From contig NZ_LT904904.1 of assembly GCF_900199725.1 (NCBI RefSeq), positions 1,889,932 through 1,953,931 of the forward strand: a DNA stretch of 64,000 bases. Reading direction: 5' to 3'. The position numbers and the translations under genes are program-made. Position 1 is the stretch's first letter, and every line of letters starts with the position of its first letter. The DNA comes from Cytobacillus massiliigabonensis (GTDB taxonomy: Bacteria; Bacillota; Bacilli; Bacillales; Cytobacillaceae). The notes beneath the pieces were generated by a model. That model was not told the origin of the DNA, made no database searches, and worked only from the letters and a program-made list of their open reading frames with translations. Of this stretch, positions 43,574 to 52,698 are shown one piece after another.

Positions 43574-44196
43574 ATGTCCGGAATCAAATAGCAAGAAGAG
43601 CTGCCGAGGAAATAAAGAATGGGATGGTTGTAAATCTAGGGATTGGTATTCCTTCACTAGTACCTAACCATTTACCAGATTATATTAATGTCATGTTTCA
43701 TGCGGAAAATGGGATTACAGGGATGGGTCCAAGTCCGAAAAAGGGGGATGAGGATGAAAATCTATGTAATGCTGGCGGTTTTCCTGTAACAGTTGTACCA
43801 GGAGCTTCTTATTGCGATAGTGCGATTTCTTTTGGAATGATCCGCAGAGGGAGAGTAGATATGACGATTCTTGGGTCATTGGAAGTTAGCGAAAAAGGAG
43901 ATCTTGCCAATTGGATCGTTCCCGGAAAAAAAGTGCCGGGAATGGGTGGAGCCATGGAGCTTGCTCAAAAAGCAAAAAAAGTCATTGTATTGATGAATCA
44001 TGTTGATAAGCATGGGAAACCCAAAATTGTGAAAGAATGTTCTCTCCCTTTAACATCAGCAAGATGTGTCGATTTAATTATTACAGAAATGGGTGTATTC
44101 GAAATTACAACTGATGGCTTACACTTAAAAGAAATATTTTCACCGTATTCATTTGAAGACATTAGGACAAAAACGGGCTGTAATATTCACTGGTAG
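43558..44196 (+). CDS. yodR: CoA-transferase subunit B YodR
   Basis: A 212-residue beta subunit of the CoA-transferase. The catalytic glutamate is in FHAENGITGMGP, residue about 50, which forms the glutamyl-CoA intermediate. NLGIGIPSLVPNHLP near 27 and SFGMIRRGRVDMTILG near 92 are family segments. ATG 43558 is chosen over TTG 43552 because AAAGGGGTG is better spaced for it. It overlaps yodS by 16 bases, which fits equal production of the two subunits. Confidence 0.92.
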   Translation: MGLGIDVRNQIARRAAEEIKNGMVVNLGIGIPSLVPNHLPDYINVMFHAENGITGMGPSPKKGDEDENLCNAGGFPVTVVPGASYCDSAISFGMIRRGRVDMTILGSLEVSEKGDLANWIVPGKKVPGMGGAMELAQKAKKVIVLMNHVDKHGKPKIVKECSLPLTSARCVDLIITEMGVFEITTDGLHLKEIFSPYSFEDIRTKTGCNIHW

Positions 44197-44234
44197 AGTA
44201 CATTTCTACCACGGATGAAAAAAGGAGTGTTGTC

Positions 44235-45500
44235 ATGCAGGAAGAAAAAAGTTTAAGAGAATGGCTGCGTGGAAATCGCCAAAAAGGAGTACGCTTTCTG
44301 CAGCGCCTCGTGCAGGAAGGGAGCATAAGAGGGAATGAGAGCAAAGCACAGGCAATTATTATAGAAAAATGCCGAAAGCTCGGACTTTCATTAGATATTT
44401 GGGAAATTGGCGAGGATGTTCTGTTTAAGCATCCTGTTTTTTGTTCGGACCGAAAAGACTTTACAGGAAATCCAAATGTTGTTGGTGTATTAAAAGGAAC
44501 TGGCGGCGGGCGTTCCATCATATTAAATGGCCATATTGACGTTGTGCCTGAAGGGGACCGGAAGGATTGGCAGCATGATCCCTTCAGCGGCTTGCTGGAG
44601 GATGGGAAGTTATATGGCCGTGGTTCAACTGATATGAAGGGTGGAACCGTTTCTTTAATTCTAGCAATGGAAGCGATTATTCAATCTGATATACAATTAA
44701 AAGGTGATATTATTTTTCAAAGTGTAATAGAAGAAGAAAGCGGAGGTGCAGGAACCTTAGCAGCTGTATTAAGAGGCTATACAGCAGATGGTGCGATTAT
44801 ACCGGAGCCGACTAATATGAAGCTCTTCCCAAAGCAGCAAGGCTCCATGTGGTTTCGAATCACAGTAAAAGGACGCTCGGCACATGGCGGGACGCGATAT
44901 GAAGGAATTAATGCCATTGAAAAAGCGATGCTTGTTATAACAAAGCTGCAAGAGCTGGAAAGGAAGCGTAATGAAAAAATTACAGAACCTCTGTATCTAA
45001 ACACGCCAATTCCTGTTCCAATCAACATAGGAAAAATGTATAGTGGGGAATGGCCTTCATCCGTTCCTGATCTAGCAGTTATTGAAGGAAGGATTGGGGT
45101 CGCGCCGAATGAGCAGATGGAAGATGTTGAAAAGGAATTAGAAAACTGTCTGCAAGAACTAGCACATACAGATGAATGGCTTAGTAAAAATCTACCGACT
45201 GTCGAATGGTATGGCGGCAGATGGCAGCCTGGGAATCTAGATGCTAATCATCCATTACTTGATACGATAACGAATAGCTTTGAAAAAGTTAAAGATTCAA
45301 GACCAATCATTGAAGCATCACCATGGGGAACAGATGGAGGAATACTATCACGGGTTGGCGACACCCCAGTAGTCGTATTCGGACCAGGTGTGACAGAGGT
45401 CGCACATGATGCAAATGAATATATTTTAATTGATGATGTGTTTGAAGCAGCAGAAATCATTGCCTTAGCCATTCTAGATTGGTGTGAAATAGATTCCTAG
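44235..45500 (+). CDS. yodQ: ArgE/DapE/ACY1-type deacylase YodQ
   Basis: A 421-residue M20-family zinc hydrolase. The metal ligands are in NGHIDVVPEGD near residue 97, GRGSTDMKGG near 130 (bridging Asp) and EEESGGAG near 165 (catalytic Glu), with the dimerisation domain between about 190 and 310 and His in VTEVAHDANEYI near 395. In this operon it should remove the acetyl group added by AblB, or process a related acylated intermediate. AAGGAGTG precedes the ATG. Confidence 0.92.
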   Translation: MQEEKSLREWLRGNRQKGVRFLQRLVQEGSIRGNESKAQAIIIEKCRKLGLSLDIWEIGEDVLFKHPVFCSDRKDFTGNPNVVGVLKGTGGGRSIILNGHIDVVPEGDRKDWQHDPFSGLLEDGKLYGRGSTDMKGGTVSLILAMEAIIQSDIQLKGDIIFQSVIEEESGGAGTLAAVLRGYTADGAIIPEPTNMKLFPKQQGSMWFRITVKGRSAHGGTRYEGINAIEKAMLVITKLQELERKRNEKITEPLYLNTPIPVPINIGKMYSGEWPSSVPDLAVIEGRIGVAPNEQMEDVEKELENCLQELAHTDEWLSKNLPTVEWYGGRWQPGNLDANHPLLDTITNSFEKVKDSRPIIEASPWGTDGGILSRVGDTPVVVFGPGVTEVAHDANEYILIDDVFEAAEIIALAILDWCEIDS

Positions 45501-45548
45501 TTTATAGTAGTATTAAAGCTAGCAAGTATGATAACAATAGAATTACTA

Positions 45549-45575
45549 ATGCCCGGCCAAATTCAGCCGGGTATT
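45549..45575 (+). other. hairpin between yodQ and ablB
   Basis: AATGCCCGGC and GCCGGGTATT pair over ten bases with one wobble. No U tract follows, so it may stabilise or process the transcript or weaken read-through into ablB. Confidence 0.5.
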
Positions 45576-45599
45576 GTTAGAAAAAAGGAGTGAGAATGA

Positions 45600-46445
45600 A
45601 TGGTTGCTGATAACGGTCTAATAACGACTGAAAACTGCACATCAGAAATATATATTGATGTTTTTAATAAACGGCTCCGTGTGGATGATATGAGAGGAAA
45701 CATTGTTGAAGCTATCGAAAAAGCCGAAGAATTAGTACAGGCTTATCAAGCTGAAAAACTAATTGTTAAAGGAAGACTTGAGCAATATGAAATATTAGTT
45801 GAGCATGGGTTTCAATGTGAGGCAGTGATAGACAGCTATTTTCTTGGCTCCAATTTATTTTTCTTTTGTAAATATTTTACGAATGAAAGAAGGACAAGCA
45901 ATCAATGGATCCAAGAGGATCAAATTGTCAAACAGGTTCTTGCAACTAAAGGACAGAAACAAATAATGCCTCCAACCGATTGCCAATTGAAAAAATGCAG
46001 TTATAAAGATGCCGATGCGCTTGCATCCCTTTATAGAAAAGTGTTTCAAATCTATCCGACTCCCCTCAATGATCCGCAATATATTAGAAAAACTCTTGAT
46101 GAAGGAACGATCTATTTTGGCTTCTTTTCAAATGGAGAAATCATAAGTGCCGCTTCCGCTGAAGTAAACTCCATATACAAAAATGCTGAATTAACCGATT
46201 GTGCGACATTACCGGAGCACAGAAAGCATGGATTAATGAAATTTTTATTAGAAAAGCTAGAGGAAGAACTGAAGTCGTCTGGCATCTACTGTGTGTATTC
46301 TATCGCAAGGTCTCTATCTTTCGGGATGAATGCGGCATTACATCAGTTAGGTTATACCTATAGGGGCCGTTTAATGAACAATTGCTACATTTTTGACAAG
46401 CTAGAAGATATGAATGTATGGGTGAAAAACCTTTCGAAAGGATAG
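45600..46445 (+). CDS. ablB: beta-lysine N6-acetyltransferase AblB (YodP)
   Basis: A 281-residue protein with a GNAT domain in the C-terminal half (about residues 130-281). The CoA-binding segment is TLPEHRKHGLMKFLLEKLEEE near 205 and the C-terminal strand pattern is NAALHQLGYTYRGR. It acetylates the epsilon amino group of beta-lysine made by lysine 2,3-aminomutase; in some organisms the product is an osmolyte, here the neighbours favour degradation. AAGGAG at 45586-45590 sets the start. kamR follows after 21 bases. Confidence 0.9.
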   Translation: MVADNGLITTENCTSEIYIDVFNKRLRVDDMRGNIVEAIEKAEELVQAYQAEKLIVKGRLEQYEILVEHGFQCEAVIDSYFLGSNLFFFCKYFTNERRTSNQWIQEDQIVKQVLATKGQKQIMPPTDCQLKKCSYKDADALASLYRKVFQIYPTPLNDPQYIRKTLDEGTIYFGFFSNGEIISAASAEVNSIYKNAELTDCATLPEHRKHGLMKFLLEKLEEELKSSGIYCVYSIARSLSFGMNAALHQLGYTYRGRLMNNCYIFDKLEDMNVWVKNLSKG

Positions 46446-46466
46446 GGGGAGATTGGAATCACTGAA

Positions 46467-47858
46467 ATGAAAGTGAATTCAAGTGAAGTGCTATCAGCGA
46501 TATTAAATGCAATTGATGAAGGAATTCATGTTGTAGATTTGCATGGGAAAACCATTTACTATAATGAGATTGCAGCAAAACATGATGGAATGACAGTGAA
46601 AGAAGTATTGGGAAGACCCTTGTTATCCGTATTTCCATCCTTATCAGAACAATCAAGCACCTTATTAAAGGTAATGAGGACAAGTAAACCGATATATAAT
46701 CAAACCCAAGTCTATGTTAATGTTCATGGGGAACAAATTGAGACAATAAATACAACTTTGCCTATTCGGGTTGAAGGAGAAATTGCGGGGGCGGTTGAAA
46801 TTGCAAAAGACTACTCGCGAATAAAAAATCTTTCTGAGAGCTTACTAGATTTACAGAAAAAAATGAATGGGCCAACAAAGAAGAGAAGGAAAAATCCGAG
46901 CGGTACTCAGTATACACTTGATAGTTTGCTAACAGTAAATCCTGAACTTATAGAAGTAAAAAAGGATGCAAAGAAGCTTGCAAAGTCAGATTCGCCGATA
47001 ATGGTTTTTGGAGAAAGCGGCTGTGGAAAGGAACTTTTAGTTCAAGGAATTCATCATGCGTCTTTACGGCAGAATGGTCCATTTATTGCACAAAATTGTG
47101 CAGCCATTCCCGAATCTTTATTAGAAAGTATATTATTTGGGACATCAAAAGGAAGTTATACAGGGGCTGTTGAACGTCCTGGCCTATTTGAACTTGCCGA
47201 TGGAGGGACGCTTTTTCTAGATGAAATTCATATGATGCCAATTGAATTGCAGGCCAAGCTGCTTAGGGTGCTAGAAGATGGGCATGTAAGAAGGATCGGC
47301 AGCACAGAAAGCAGCTTTGTAAATGTCCGTATCATTGCAGCAATGAACATACATCCGAAAAAGGCACTCGAAACACAGCAAATTCGGGCAGATCTTTTTT
47401 ATCGTCTGAATGTCCTCACTTTCAAACTTCCTCCTTTACGAGAAAGAAAGGAGGATCTAAGTTATTTAACTAAACATTTTGTGCAATTATTTAACGAAAT
47501 ATTTAAAAAAGGAATAAAAGGTGCAAGTGACGAACTAATGTCCCTTTTTCATACTTACAGCTGGCCTGGGAATGTGAGAGAGCTCAAACATACGATTGAA
47601 TATATGATGAATGTATGTGAGCAAGAGCTTCTTACTGAAGATGATCTTCCAGTTATGCTGAAGCACCATTTTCAGTCAACAACTGAGAAAACAAATCATA
47701 AGTGTTTATCTTTAAGATCAAGTTTGCTGCAGCTAGAATTGGATCTTATTTCAAGTGCCTTGAAGCAAACTGACGGAAATATTAAACAAGCAGCAAAAAT
47801 TCTTGAAATCCCTAGGCAGACATTACAATATAAAATTCAGAAACTGCAAATAGAATAA
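46467..47858 (+). CDS. kamR: sigma-54-dependent activator KamR
   Basis: A 463-residue enhancer-binding protein. Residues about 5-115 are a PAS-type sensing domain. Residues about 150-385 are the AAA+ domain: Walker A GESGCGKE near 189, Walker B GGTLFLDEI near 248. The sigma-54 contact loop is GSYTGA near 230 in place of the usual GAFTGA. The C-terminal Fis-type helix-turn-helix is NIKQAAKILEIPRQTLQYKI. It should activate kamA, which has a perfect sigma-54 promoter at 58540. The start ATG lies 15 bases from AGGGGGAGA, longer than usual, so a non-ATG start upstream is possible. Confidence 0.9.
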   Translation: MKVNSSEVLSAILNAIDEGIHVVDLHGKTIYYNEIAAKHDGMTVKEVLGRPLLSVFPSLSEQSSTLLKVMRTSKPIYNQTQVYVNVHGEQIETINTTLPIRVEGEIAGAVEIAKDYSRIKNLSESLLDLQKKMNGPTKKRRKNPSGTQYTLDSLLTVNPELIEVKKDAKKLAKSDSPIMVFGESGCGKELLVQGIHHASLRQNGPFIAQNCAAIPESLLESILFGTSKGSYTGAVERPGLFELADGGTLFLDEIHMMPIELQAKLLRVLEDGHVRRIGSTESSFVNVRIIAAMNIHPKKALETQQIRADLFYRLNVLTFKLPPLRERKEDLSYLTKHFVQLFNEIFKKGIKGASDELMSLFHTYSWPGNVRELKHTIEYMMNVCEQELLTEDDLPVMLKHHFQSTTEKTNHKCLSLRSSLLQLELDLISSALKQTDGNIKQAAKILEIPRQTLQYKIQKLQIE

Positions 47859-47866
47859 AGGAAAGA

Positions 47867-47913
47867 GGGTGAGCCTTTTCAGCAATTTTAAGAGAAGGAT
47901 TCATCCTTTTTTT
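47867..47913. terminator. terminator between kamR and the convergent Crp-family gene
   Basis: GGGTGAGCCTTTTC (47867-47880) pairs with GAGAAGGATTCATCC (47892-47906), with one bulge and some wobbles, followed by T7. Confidence 0.75.
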
Positions 47914-47917
47914 GTCC

Positions 47918-48625
47918 TTATCTCACATTAAAATCAATTATCTTACTTAACTTCTTTTTATGAATTAAAATATTTCCCTCATCCGAAAATTTAACGATTC
48001 CTTGTTTTCTTAAATCATTCAAATACCGATTAATCGTTTCCCTTGTTGAACCAATTAAGCTGGCTAGTTCACGATTGGAAAAATGATTTCGAATAATAAT
48101 CCACTCATTATTAAGTTCTTGCCCGTATTGGTCACGAAGTCTAATTAATAATAATATAACTTGTTCACATAGCGGATAGAGCATTTTTTCTTCTAATCGC
48201 GATTGTAAATCAATCATTTTATCCTCCATTATATTTATTAATTTTTCGCAAACAACAGGATGATTATGAATGAATCGTTTGAAGGGCTGTAAAGAAACAG
48301 CTAAAACAGTTGTTGTTTTCATTGCTTCTGCATAAGCTGGGTAAGTTTGCGGCCGGAAAAATCCAATATGCGGAAACATCTCCCCTTCGCAAGCAATATT
48401 CACAATTTGTTCATTTCCTCTATGGTCCATTCGATAAAGCTTGACCTGTCCCTCCAGTAAAAAATAAAGATGTTCTATTTGTTCAAACTGTGCAAATAGG
48501 TGTGTCTTTCTAGCAAACGTTTTACTTTGAGTATCAAGTAAGATTTCCTCTAGTTGATGGCTATGTACTTCTTCGAAAATCTGAAATGTCTTTAATTGAT
48601 TCAAAACCTCTGTTGCGGCTGCCAA
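47918..48625 (-). CDS. Crp/Fnr family transcriptional regulator
   Basis: A 235-residue regulator with a cyclic-nucleotide-binding-like beta-barrel (about residues 15-125), a dimer helix (about 130-160) and a winged helix-turn-helix. The recognition helix reads SLIGSTRETINRYLNDLRKQG, keeping the RET--R pattern that reads TGTGA half-sites. The three cysteines are scattered and there is no terminal cluster, so it is not a typical Fe-S Fnr. TTG at 48623-48625 fits the AGGAG at 48634-48638 better than GTG 48634. A matching operator lies just upstream, so it probably controls itself and the divergent transporter-chelatase operon. Confidence 0.87.
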   Translation of the reverse strand: MAAATEVLNQLKTFQIFEEVHSHQLEEILLDTQSKTFARKTHLFAQFEQIEHLYFLLEGQVKLYRMDHRGNEQIVNIACEGEMFPHIGFFRPQTYPAYAEAMKTTTVLAVSLQPFKRFIHNHPVVCEKLINIMEDKMIDLQSRLEEKMLYPLCEQVILLLIRLRDQYGQELNNEWIIIRNHFSNRELASLIGSTRETINRYLNDLRKQGIVKFSDEGNILIHKKKLSKIIDFNVR

Positions 48626-48664
48626 CAAAATCACTCCTGTTTGAATTAATGAAATATTGAAAAT

Positions 48665-48682
48665 ATGTGATTGTAATCACAT
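48665..48682. promoter_or_regulatory. Crp/Fnr-type operator
   Basis: ATGTGATTGTAATCACAT is an 8-bp inverted repeat with a 2-bp centre and contains the exact Crp-family consensus TGTGA-N6-TCACA. It lies between the divergent regulator gene and the ABC importer operon, about 70 bases upstream of a possible importer start site. Confidence 0.82.
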
Positions 48683-48730
48683 GTAATGAGAAAGATTATC
48701 ATCTACAATTATACACATATTAGCTAATAT

Positions 48731-48745
48731 TGATAATCATTTTCA
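48731..48745. promoter_or_regulatory. Fur box of the transporter-chelatase operon
   Basis: TGATAATCATTTTCA matches the 15-base Fur core TGATAATNATTATCA at all positions but one. It overlaps a plausible promoter (TTATAC, 17 bases, GATAAT at 48732-48737), so iron-loaded Fur would block it. Confidence 0.78.
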
Positions 48746-48815
48746 ATTAAAAAGGTGATGATAGGAATAAATAGTCAAAAAATAATAGACTTTATAAAAT
48801 TGAAGGGATCAAGCT

Positions 48816-49850
48816 ATGAATCAATTAAATGAACAAGTACAAATAAACAGACAACATATTCTGCAAAAAAAAAGAATGCTGCTTTACTTGATTTGTTTTT
48901 TCCTAGTCATTGCTTCAATATTGTACGGACTTGCAACTGGATCTGTTCAGCTTTCGATTAATGAGATATGGGCTGGATTAACAGTGAAAGATCAATCGTT
49001 AGAACACCAAATTGTATGGAATTTACGTCTGCCCAGAATATTAACGGGGATGTTAGTAGGGATGTGCCTGGCTGTTGCTGGAGGTTTGCTGCAAGGAATT
49101 ATGCGGAATCCACTTGCAGATCCAGGAATTATCGGAATTTCCTCTGGTGCAGGACTTGTAGCGATTATTACCATGCTTATTTTCCCGCAGTATACAAGTT
49201 TACTGCCTTTCGGGGCATTTCTTGGGGCTTTCATTGCAGCGGCATTTGTGTATTTGCTTGCTTGGGATGGGGGAGTTTCACCATTAAAGCTTATATTAGC
49301 GGGGGTTGCAATCAATACATTATTGGGAGCGATTACATCTGCAATTATGATTATCTACAGTGATAAGGTTCAAGCTGTTCTGCCATGGCTAATGGGCGGA
49401 TTAAGCGAAAGAAGCTGGCCGCATTTTTGGATGATATTCCCTTATGCTTCAATCGGATTAATTCTCACCTTATTTGCATCGAGAACAGCAAATATTTTAA
49501 GGCTTGGTGACGATACGGCGAAATTATTGGGCCATCATGTTGAAAAAAGCAGGTTTTTATTAATATTATTGAGTACTTTTCTTGCAGGTGCAGCAGTTAG
49601 TGTTGCTGGCCTACTAGGCTTTGTAGGACTTGTTGTTCCGCATATCATCCGTATTCTTATTGGCGATGATTATCGGTACCTATTGCCAATATCCGCGTTA
49701 TTTGGAGGAATGCTTGTTGTTTTTGCAGATACGGCTGCTCGAAGCTGGTTTGATCCGATTGAACTGCCTGTAGGGATTTTATTAGCAAGTGTGGGAGGAC
49801 CATTCTTCTTATTTTTATTAAAAAAAGGCAGCATTATTGGAAAAAGATAA
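48816..49850 (+). CDS. FecCD-type ABC transporter permease
   Basis: A 344-residue inner-membrane permease of the iron-siderophore/heme/cobalamin importer family with about ten hydrophobic segments. LRLPRILTGMLVGMCLAVAGG near residue 70 and FVGLVVPHIIRILIGDDYR near 270 are the classical FecCD motifs. Only one permease gene is present, so it should act as a homodimer. GAAGGG precedes the start. It opens the operon with substrate-binding protein, ATPase and chelatase genes. Confidence 0.92.
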   Translation: MNQLNEQVQINRQHILQKKRMLLYLICFFLVIASILYGLATGSVQLSINEIWAGLTVKDQSLEHQIVWNLRLPRILTGMLVGMCLAVAGGLLQGIMRNPLADPGIIGISSGAGLVAIITMLIFPQYTSLLPFGAFLGAFIAAAFVYLLAWDGGVSPLKLILAGVAINTLLGAITSAIMIIYSDKVQAVLPWLMGGLSERSWPHFWMIFPYASIGLILTLFASRTANILRLGDDTAKLLGHHVEKSRFLLILLSTFLAGAAVSVAGLLGFVGLVVPHIIRILIGDDYRYLLPISALFGGMLVVFADTAARSWFDPIELPVGILLASVGGPFFLFLLKKGSIIGKR

Positions 49851-49890
49851 AAGAGACTAGACTATAGAGAAAAGATGAGGGATACCGAAG

Positions 49891-50910
49891 ATGAAAAAAA
49901 GAAAAAGCTTAATTTTATTCGCAATACTTTTAATTTTATTACTTACCGTTTCTGGCTGCGGCAACGATGAAGCTTCGTTATCAAAGGAAAAGACTGATAG
50001 GGAACAGGTTTCTGAAGAGAAGAAGGAAGTTTCTGAAGAGGTGAAAACAGAACAATCTACACCTATTACTGTTACAGATCTTGCAAATAATGAAGTGAAG
50101 TTTGAAGATGTTCCTAAGCGAATCATTGCCTTTAGTTCGGGGGATATGGAAACGATTTATGCTTTAGGAGGAGAGGTTGTCGGCCGGCCAATAATTGAAG
50201 GAGAAATTCAAGTGGAAGAGGCAAAGGATGTGCCGGAAATCGGTTCGACAAACAGCATTAATATTGAAAAGGTCGCTGAGCTAAGCCCTGATTTAGTTAT
50301 TGCACATAAACAATTAAATGCAAAGGATATCCCTGCACTAAAGCAGCTTGGAATTAACGTGTTGTTAACTGGTGCACAATCAATTGAAGAAATTATTCAA
50401 TCTATTGAAATGCTGGGAACAGTGATGGACAGAGAGGAAGAAGCTTCGAAATTAATGACTGAAATCAATACGAAAATAACAGAATTTAAGGATGCCAATA
50501 AAGAACAGCTTCGCTCAATGATTATCTTTGGCGTTCCAGGCAATTGGATGGTTGCATTGCCTAATTCATTATCAGGCAATTTTCTTGAAGCTATTGGCGG
50601 CTATAATATTGCTAGAGACTATCCGAAATTAGAAAAATTCCCTCAATATGCACAGTTAAATATTGAAAGGATTATTGAGGCGGATCCTGAAGCTATTTTC
50701 TTAATTTCACCAGGCTCAGCGGAAGCAGCAAAGGTTAGCTTTATAAAGGAAATGGAAAAAAATCCATCATGGAAAAATGTTTATGCCGTTAAGAATGAAC
50801 ATTTTATATTATTGCCAAACAATTTATTCGGATCGAACCCAGGACCCCGCGTCATTGAATCGTTAGATTACTTAAATAAAGAGCTTCAGAAGATTTTACA
50901 GGAGAAATAA
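49891..50910 (+). CDS. FecB/BtuF-type substrate-binding lipoprotein
   Basis: A 339-residue lipoprotein with lipobox TVSGC near residue 23, then a charged Glu/Lys-rich linker (about 30-55) and a class III binding-protein fold. VTDLANNEVKFEDVPKRIIA near 62 is the family start, and the two lobes are joined by a long helix near 185-205. Such proteins bind metal-siderophore, heme or cobamide ligands. The ligand cannot be told from the sequence. The gene lies between its permease and ATPase. Confidence 0.92.
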   Translation: MKKRKSLILFAILLILLLTVSGCGNDEASLSKEKTDREQVSEEKKEVSEEVKTEQSTPITVTDLANNEVKFEDVPKRIIAFSSGDMETIYALGGEVVGRPIIEGEIQVEEAKDVPEIGSTNSINIEKVAELSPDLVIAHKQLNAKDIPALKQLGINVLLTGAQSIEEIIQSIEMLGTVMDREEEASKLMTEINTKITEFKDANKEQLRSMIIFGVPGNWMVALPNSLSGNFLEAIGGYNIARDYPKLEKFPQYAQLNIERIIEADPEAIFLISPGSAEAAKVSFIKEMEKNPSWKNVYAVKNEHFILLPNNLFGSNPGPRVIESLDYLNKELQKILQEK

Positions 50911-50922
50911 AGGAGGATTTTG

Positions 50923-51711
50923 ATGTCAATCTCACTAGCAGCTGAGCATGTCAGCTATAAGCAGTCATCAACTTTTTCCATTCATAATTTATCTTTACAC
51001 GTTCAATCAGAAAAAATTACGAGCATTATCGGTCCTAATGGATCTGGTAAGTCTACATTGCTGCGAATAATGACGAATTTGATTCATCCAAATGAAGGGG
51101 TCGTTTCGATTGATGGAACAAAAGTTTCTATCATTCATTCACGTGAGCTTGCGAAAACAATTACGATGCTTACACAAACTCAGAATTATGAGCTTGAATT
51201 AACAGTTAGGGATCTTGTCTCACACGGCAGGCTCCCCCATCGTAAATGGTATGAAAATTTATCAGCAAATGATGAGGAAATGATAAACTGGGCCATCACT
51301 ATTACTAATCTTACCCATTTGCAGCATCAATCGCTTAAAAGACTTTCTGGCGGTGAGCGGCAGCGTGCATGGATTGCAATGGCTGTCGTTCAATCACCAA
51401 AGATTCTGCTGCTCGATGAGCCGACAACTTATTTAGATATTGCTCATCAGTTAGAAATAATGGAGCTTGTAAAATATTTAAATAAAGAATTACATATGAC
51501 CATTATGATGGTGCTTCATGATATTAATCAAGCCTCTAAATATAGTGATCACATCGTTGTCATGAAAAATGGGGAAATCTATACTTCTGGCACACCGTCT
51601 GATGTCATTAATCAAAATCTTTTCAGATCCGTTTTTTCAATAGATGCAAAAATAAGTGAAGAAGATGGAGCCCCATTTTTCACACCAATAAGTCTACTAA
51701 ACAGAAAATAG
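50923..51711 (+). CDS. FecE-type ABC transporter ATPase
   Basis: A 262-residue ATPase with Walker [10 protein letters not shown] near residue 38, signature [14 protein letters not shown] near 144, and Walker [13 protein letters not shown] near 166. The switch histidine is in MVLHDINQA. It energises the FecCD permease. ATG 50923 follows AAAGGAGG. The chelatase genes continue 19 bases downstream, so import and chelation belong to one transcript. Confidence 0.93.
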   Translation: MSISLAAEHVSYKQSSTFSIHNLSLHVQSEKITSIIGPNGSGKSTLLRIMTNLIHPNEGVVSIDGTKVSIIHSRELAKTITMLTQTQNYELELTVRDLVSHGRLPHRKWYENLSANDEEMINWAITITNLTHLQHQSLKRLSGGERQRAWIAMAVVQSPKILLLDEPTTYLDIAHQLEIMELVKYLNKELHMTIMMVLHDINQASKYSDHIVVMKNGEIYTSGTPSDVINQNLFRSVFSIDAKISEEDGAPFFTPISLLNRK

Positions 51712-51730
51712 TGATATAAGGAGAATAATA

Positions 51731-52687
51731 ATGGTTAAACAAAAATTGTATCCTTTAACAGCAATCGTTGGTCAGGACAATATGAAGCTAGCACTAATCT
51801 TAAATGTGATTAATCCATCCCTTGGCGGAGTGTTGATTCGCGGAGAAAAAGGAACAGCGAAATCTACCGCCGTAAGAGCTTTAGCAGAAATTATTCCTTC
51901 CTGGGCAACGAATGAAGAGAATTCGATCGCCTCTTTAAAAGTCATTGATCTGCCAATTAGTGCAACAGAGGATCGGGTAGTGGGAACAATTGATGTGGAA
52001 TATGCCATTAAAACCGGTGAAAAGAAATTCGAACCTGGCATTCTAGCAGAGGCACATAATCAGATTTTGTATGTGGATGAAGTAAATCTTTTAGAAGATC
52101 ACATTGTCGATGTCCTTCTAGATGCAGCCGCAATGGGCGTCAATGTGATTGAGCGTGAAGGCATCTCGCATTCCCACCCAGCCAATTTTATTTTGGTAGG
52201 AACAATGAATCCTGAAGAGGGAGACTTAAGACCACAGCTCCTCGATCGATTTGCACTTTCAGTAGAGGTGCATGGGGAGAAAGAACTAAGTAAACGAATG
52301 GAAGTTATTCAGCGGAGATTACAATTTGAAGATAATCCAGATGCATTTATTGAAAGGTTCCACGACGATCAGCAGCAGTTAAGAAACGCGATTTTATCGG
52401 CGAGAAAACTACTTAAAGATGTGAAAGTCCCTGATCAGCTGATTGAAATAGCCGTGAAGATTGCAATCATGAATGAAGTGGAAGGGCACCGTTGTGATAT
52501 AACGATGATAAAAACCGCGATTACAATTGCTGCATTTGAAAATCGAACAGAGGTTATTGTTGAGGATATTTCGAGAGCAGCAGCCCTTGTTGTCCCACAT
52601 CGTTTAAAAAGAAAGCCTTTTGAAAACCGCTCATTTGATAAAGCTATTATTGAATCGATAATAAATAGTTATCAAGTGCTGCAATAG
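51731..52687 (+). CDS. ChlI/BchI-like AAA+ chelatase subunit
   Basis: A 318-residue AAA+ motor subunit of the Mg/Co-chelatase family. Walker A is GEKGTAKST near residue 38, Walker [11 protein letters not shown] near 110, and the sensor region [20 protein letters not shown] near 159. The C-terminal helical domain PHRLKRKPF is typical. It should form a hexameric ATPase with the ChlD-like protein to drive the CobN-like subunit. It sits 11 bases before that gene. Confidence 0.92.
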   Translation: MVKQKLYPLTAIVGQDNMKLALILNVINPSLGGVLIRGEKGTAKSTAVRALAEIIPSWATNEENSIASLKVIDLPISATEDRVVGTIDVEYAIKTGEKKFEPGILAEAHNQILYVDEVNLLEDHIVDVLLDAAAMGVNVIEREGISHSHPANFILVGTMNPEEGDLRPQLLDRFALSVEVHGEKELSKRMEVIQRRLQFEDNPDAFIERFHDDQQQLRNAILSARKLLKDVKVPDQLIEIAVKIAIMNEVEGHRCDITMIKTAITIAAFENRTEVIVEDISRAAALVVPHRLKRKPFENRSFDKAIIESIINSYQVLQ

Positions 52688-52698
52688 AGGTGTCATAT

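Noticed and set aside
47918..48625. Fe-S Fnr orthologue
   Set aside because: It lacks the clustered C-terminal cysteines of Bacillus Fnr; only the general Crp/Fnr family call is supported.
48640..48815. Cobalamin riboswitch before the transporter-chelatase operon
   Set aside because: The leader is under 100 bases and lacks a B12-box-like sequence; protein operator sites explain the region better.
49857..50126. Minus-strand 89-residue frame over the lipoprotein gene start
   Set aside because: It is a shadow of the binding-protein gene with low-complexity Ser/Phe content and no ribosome binding site.
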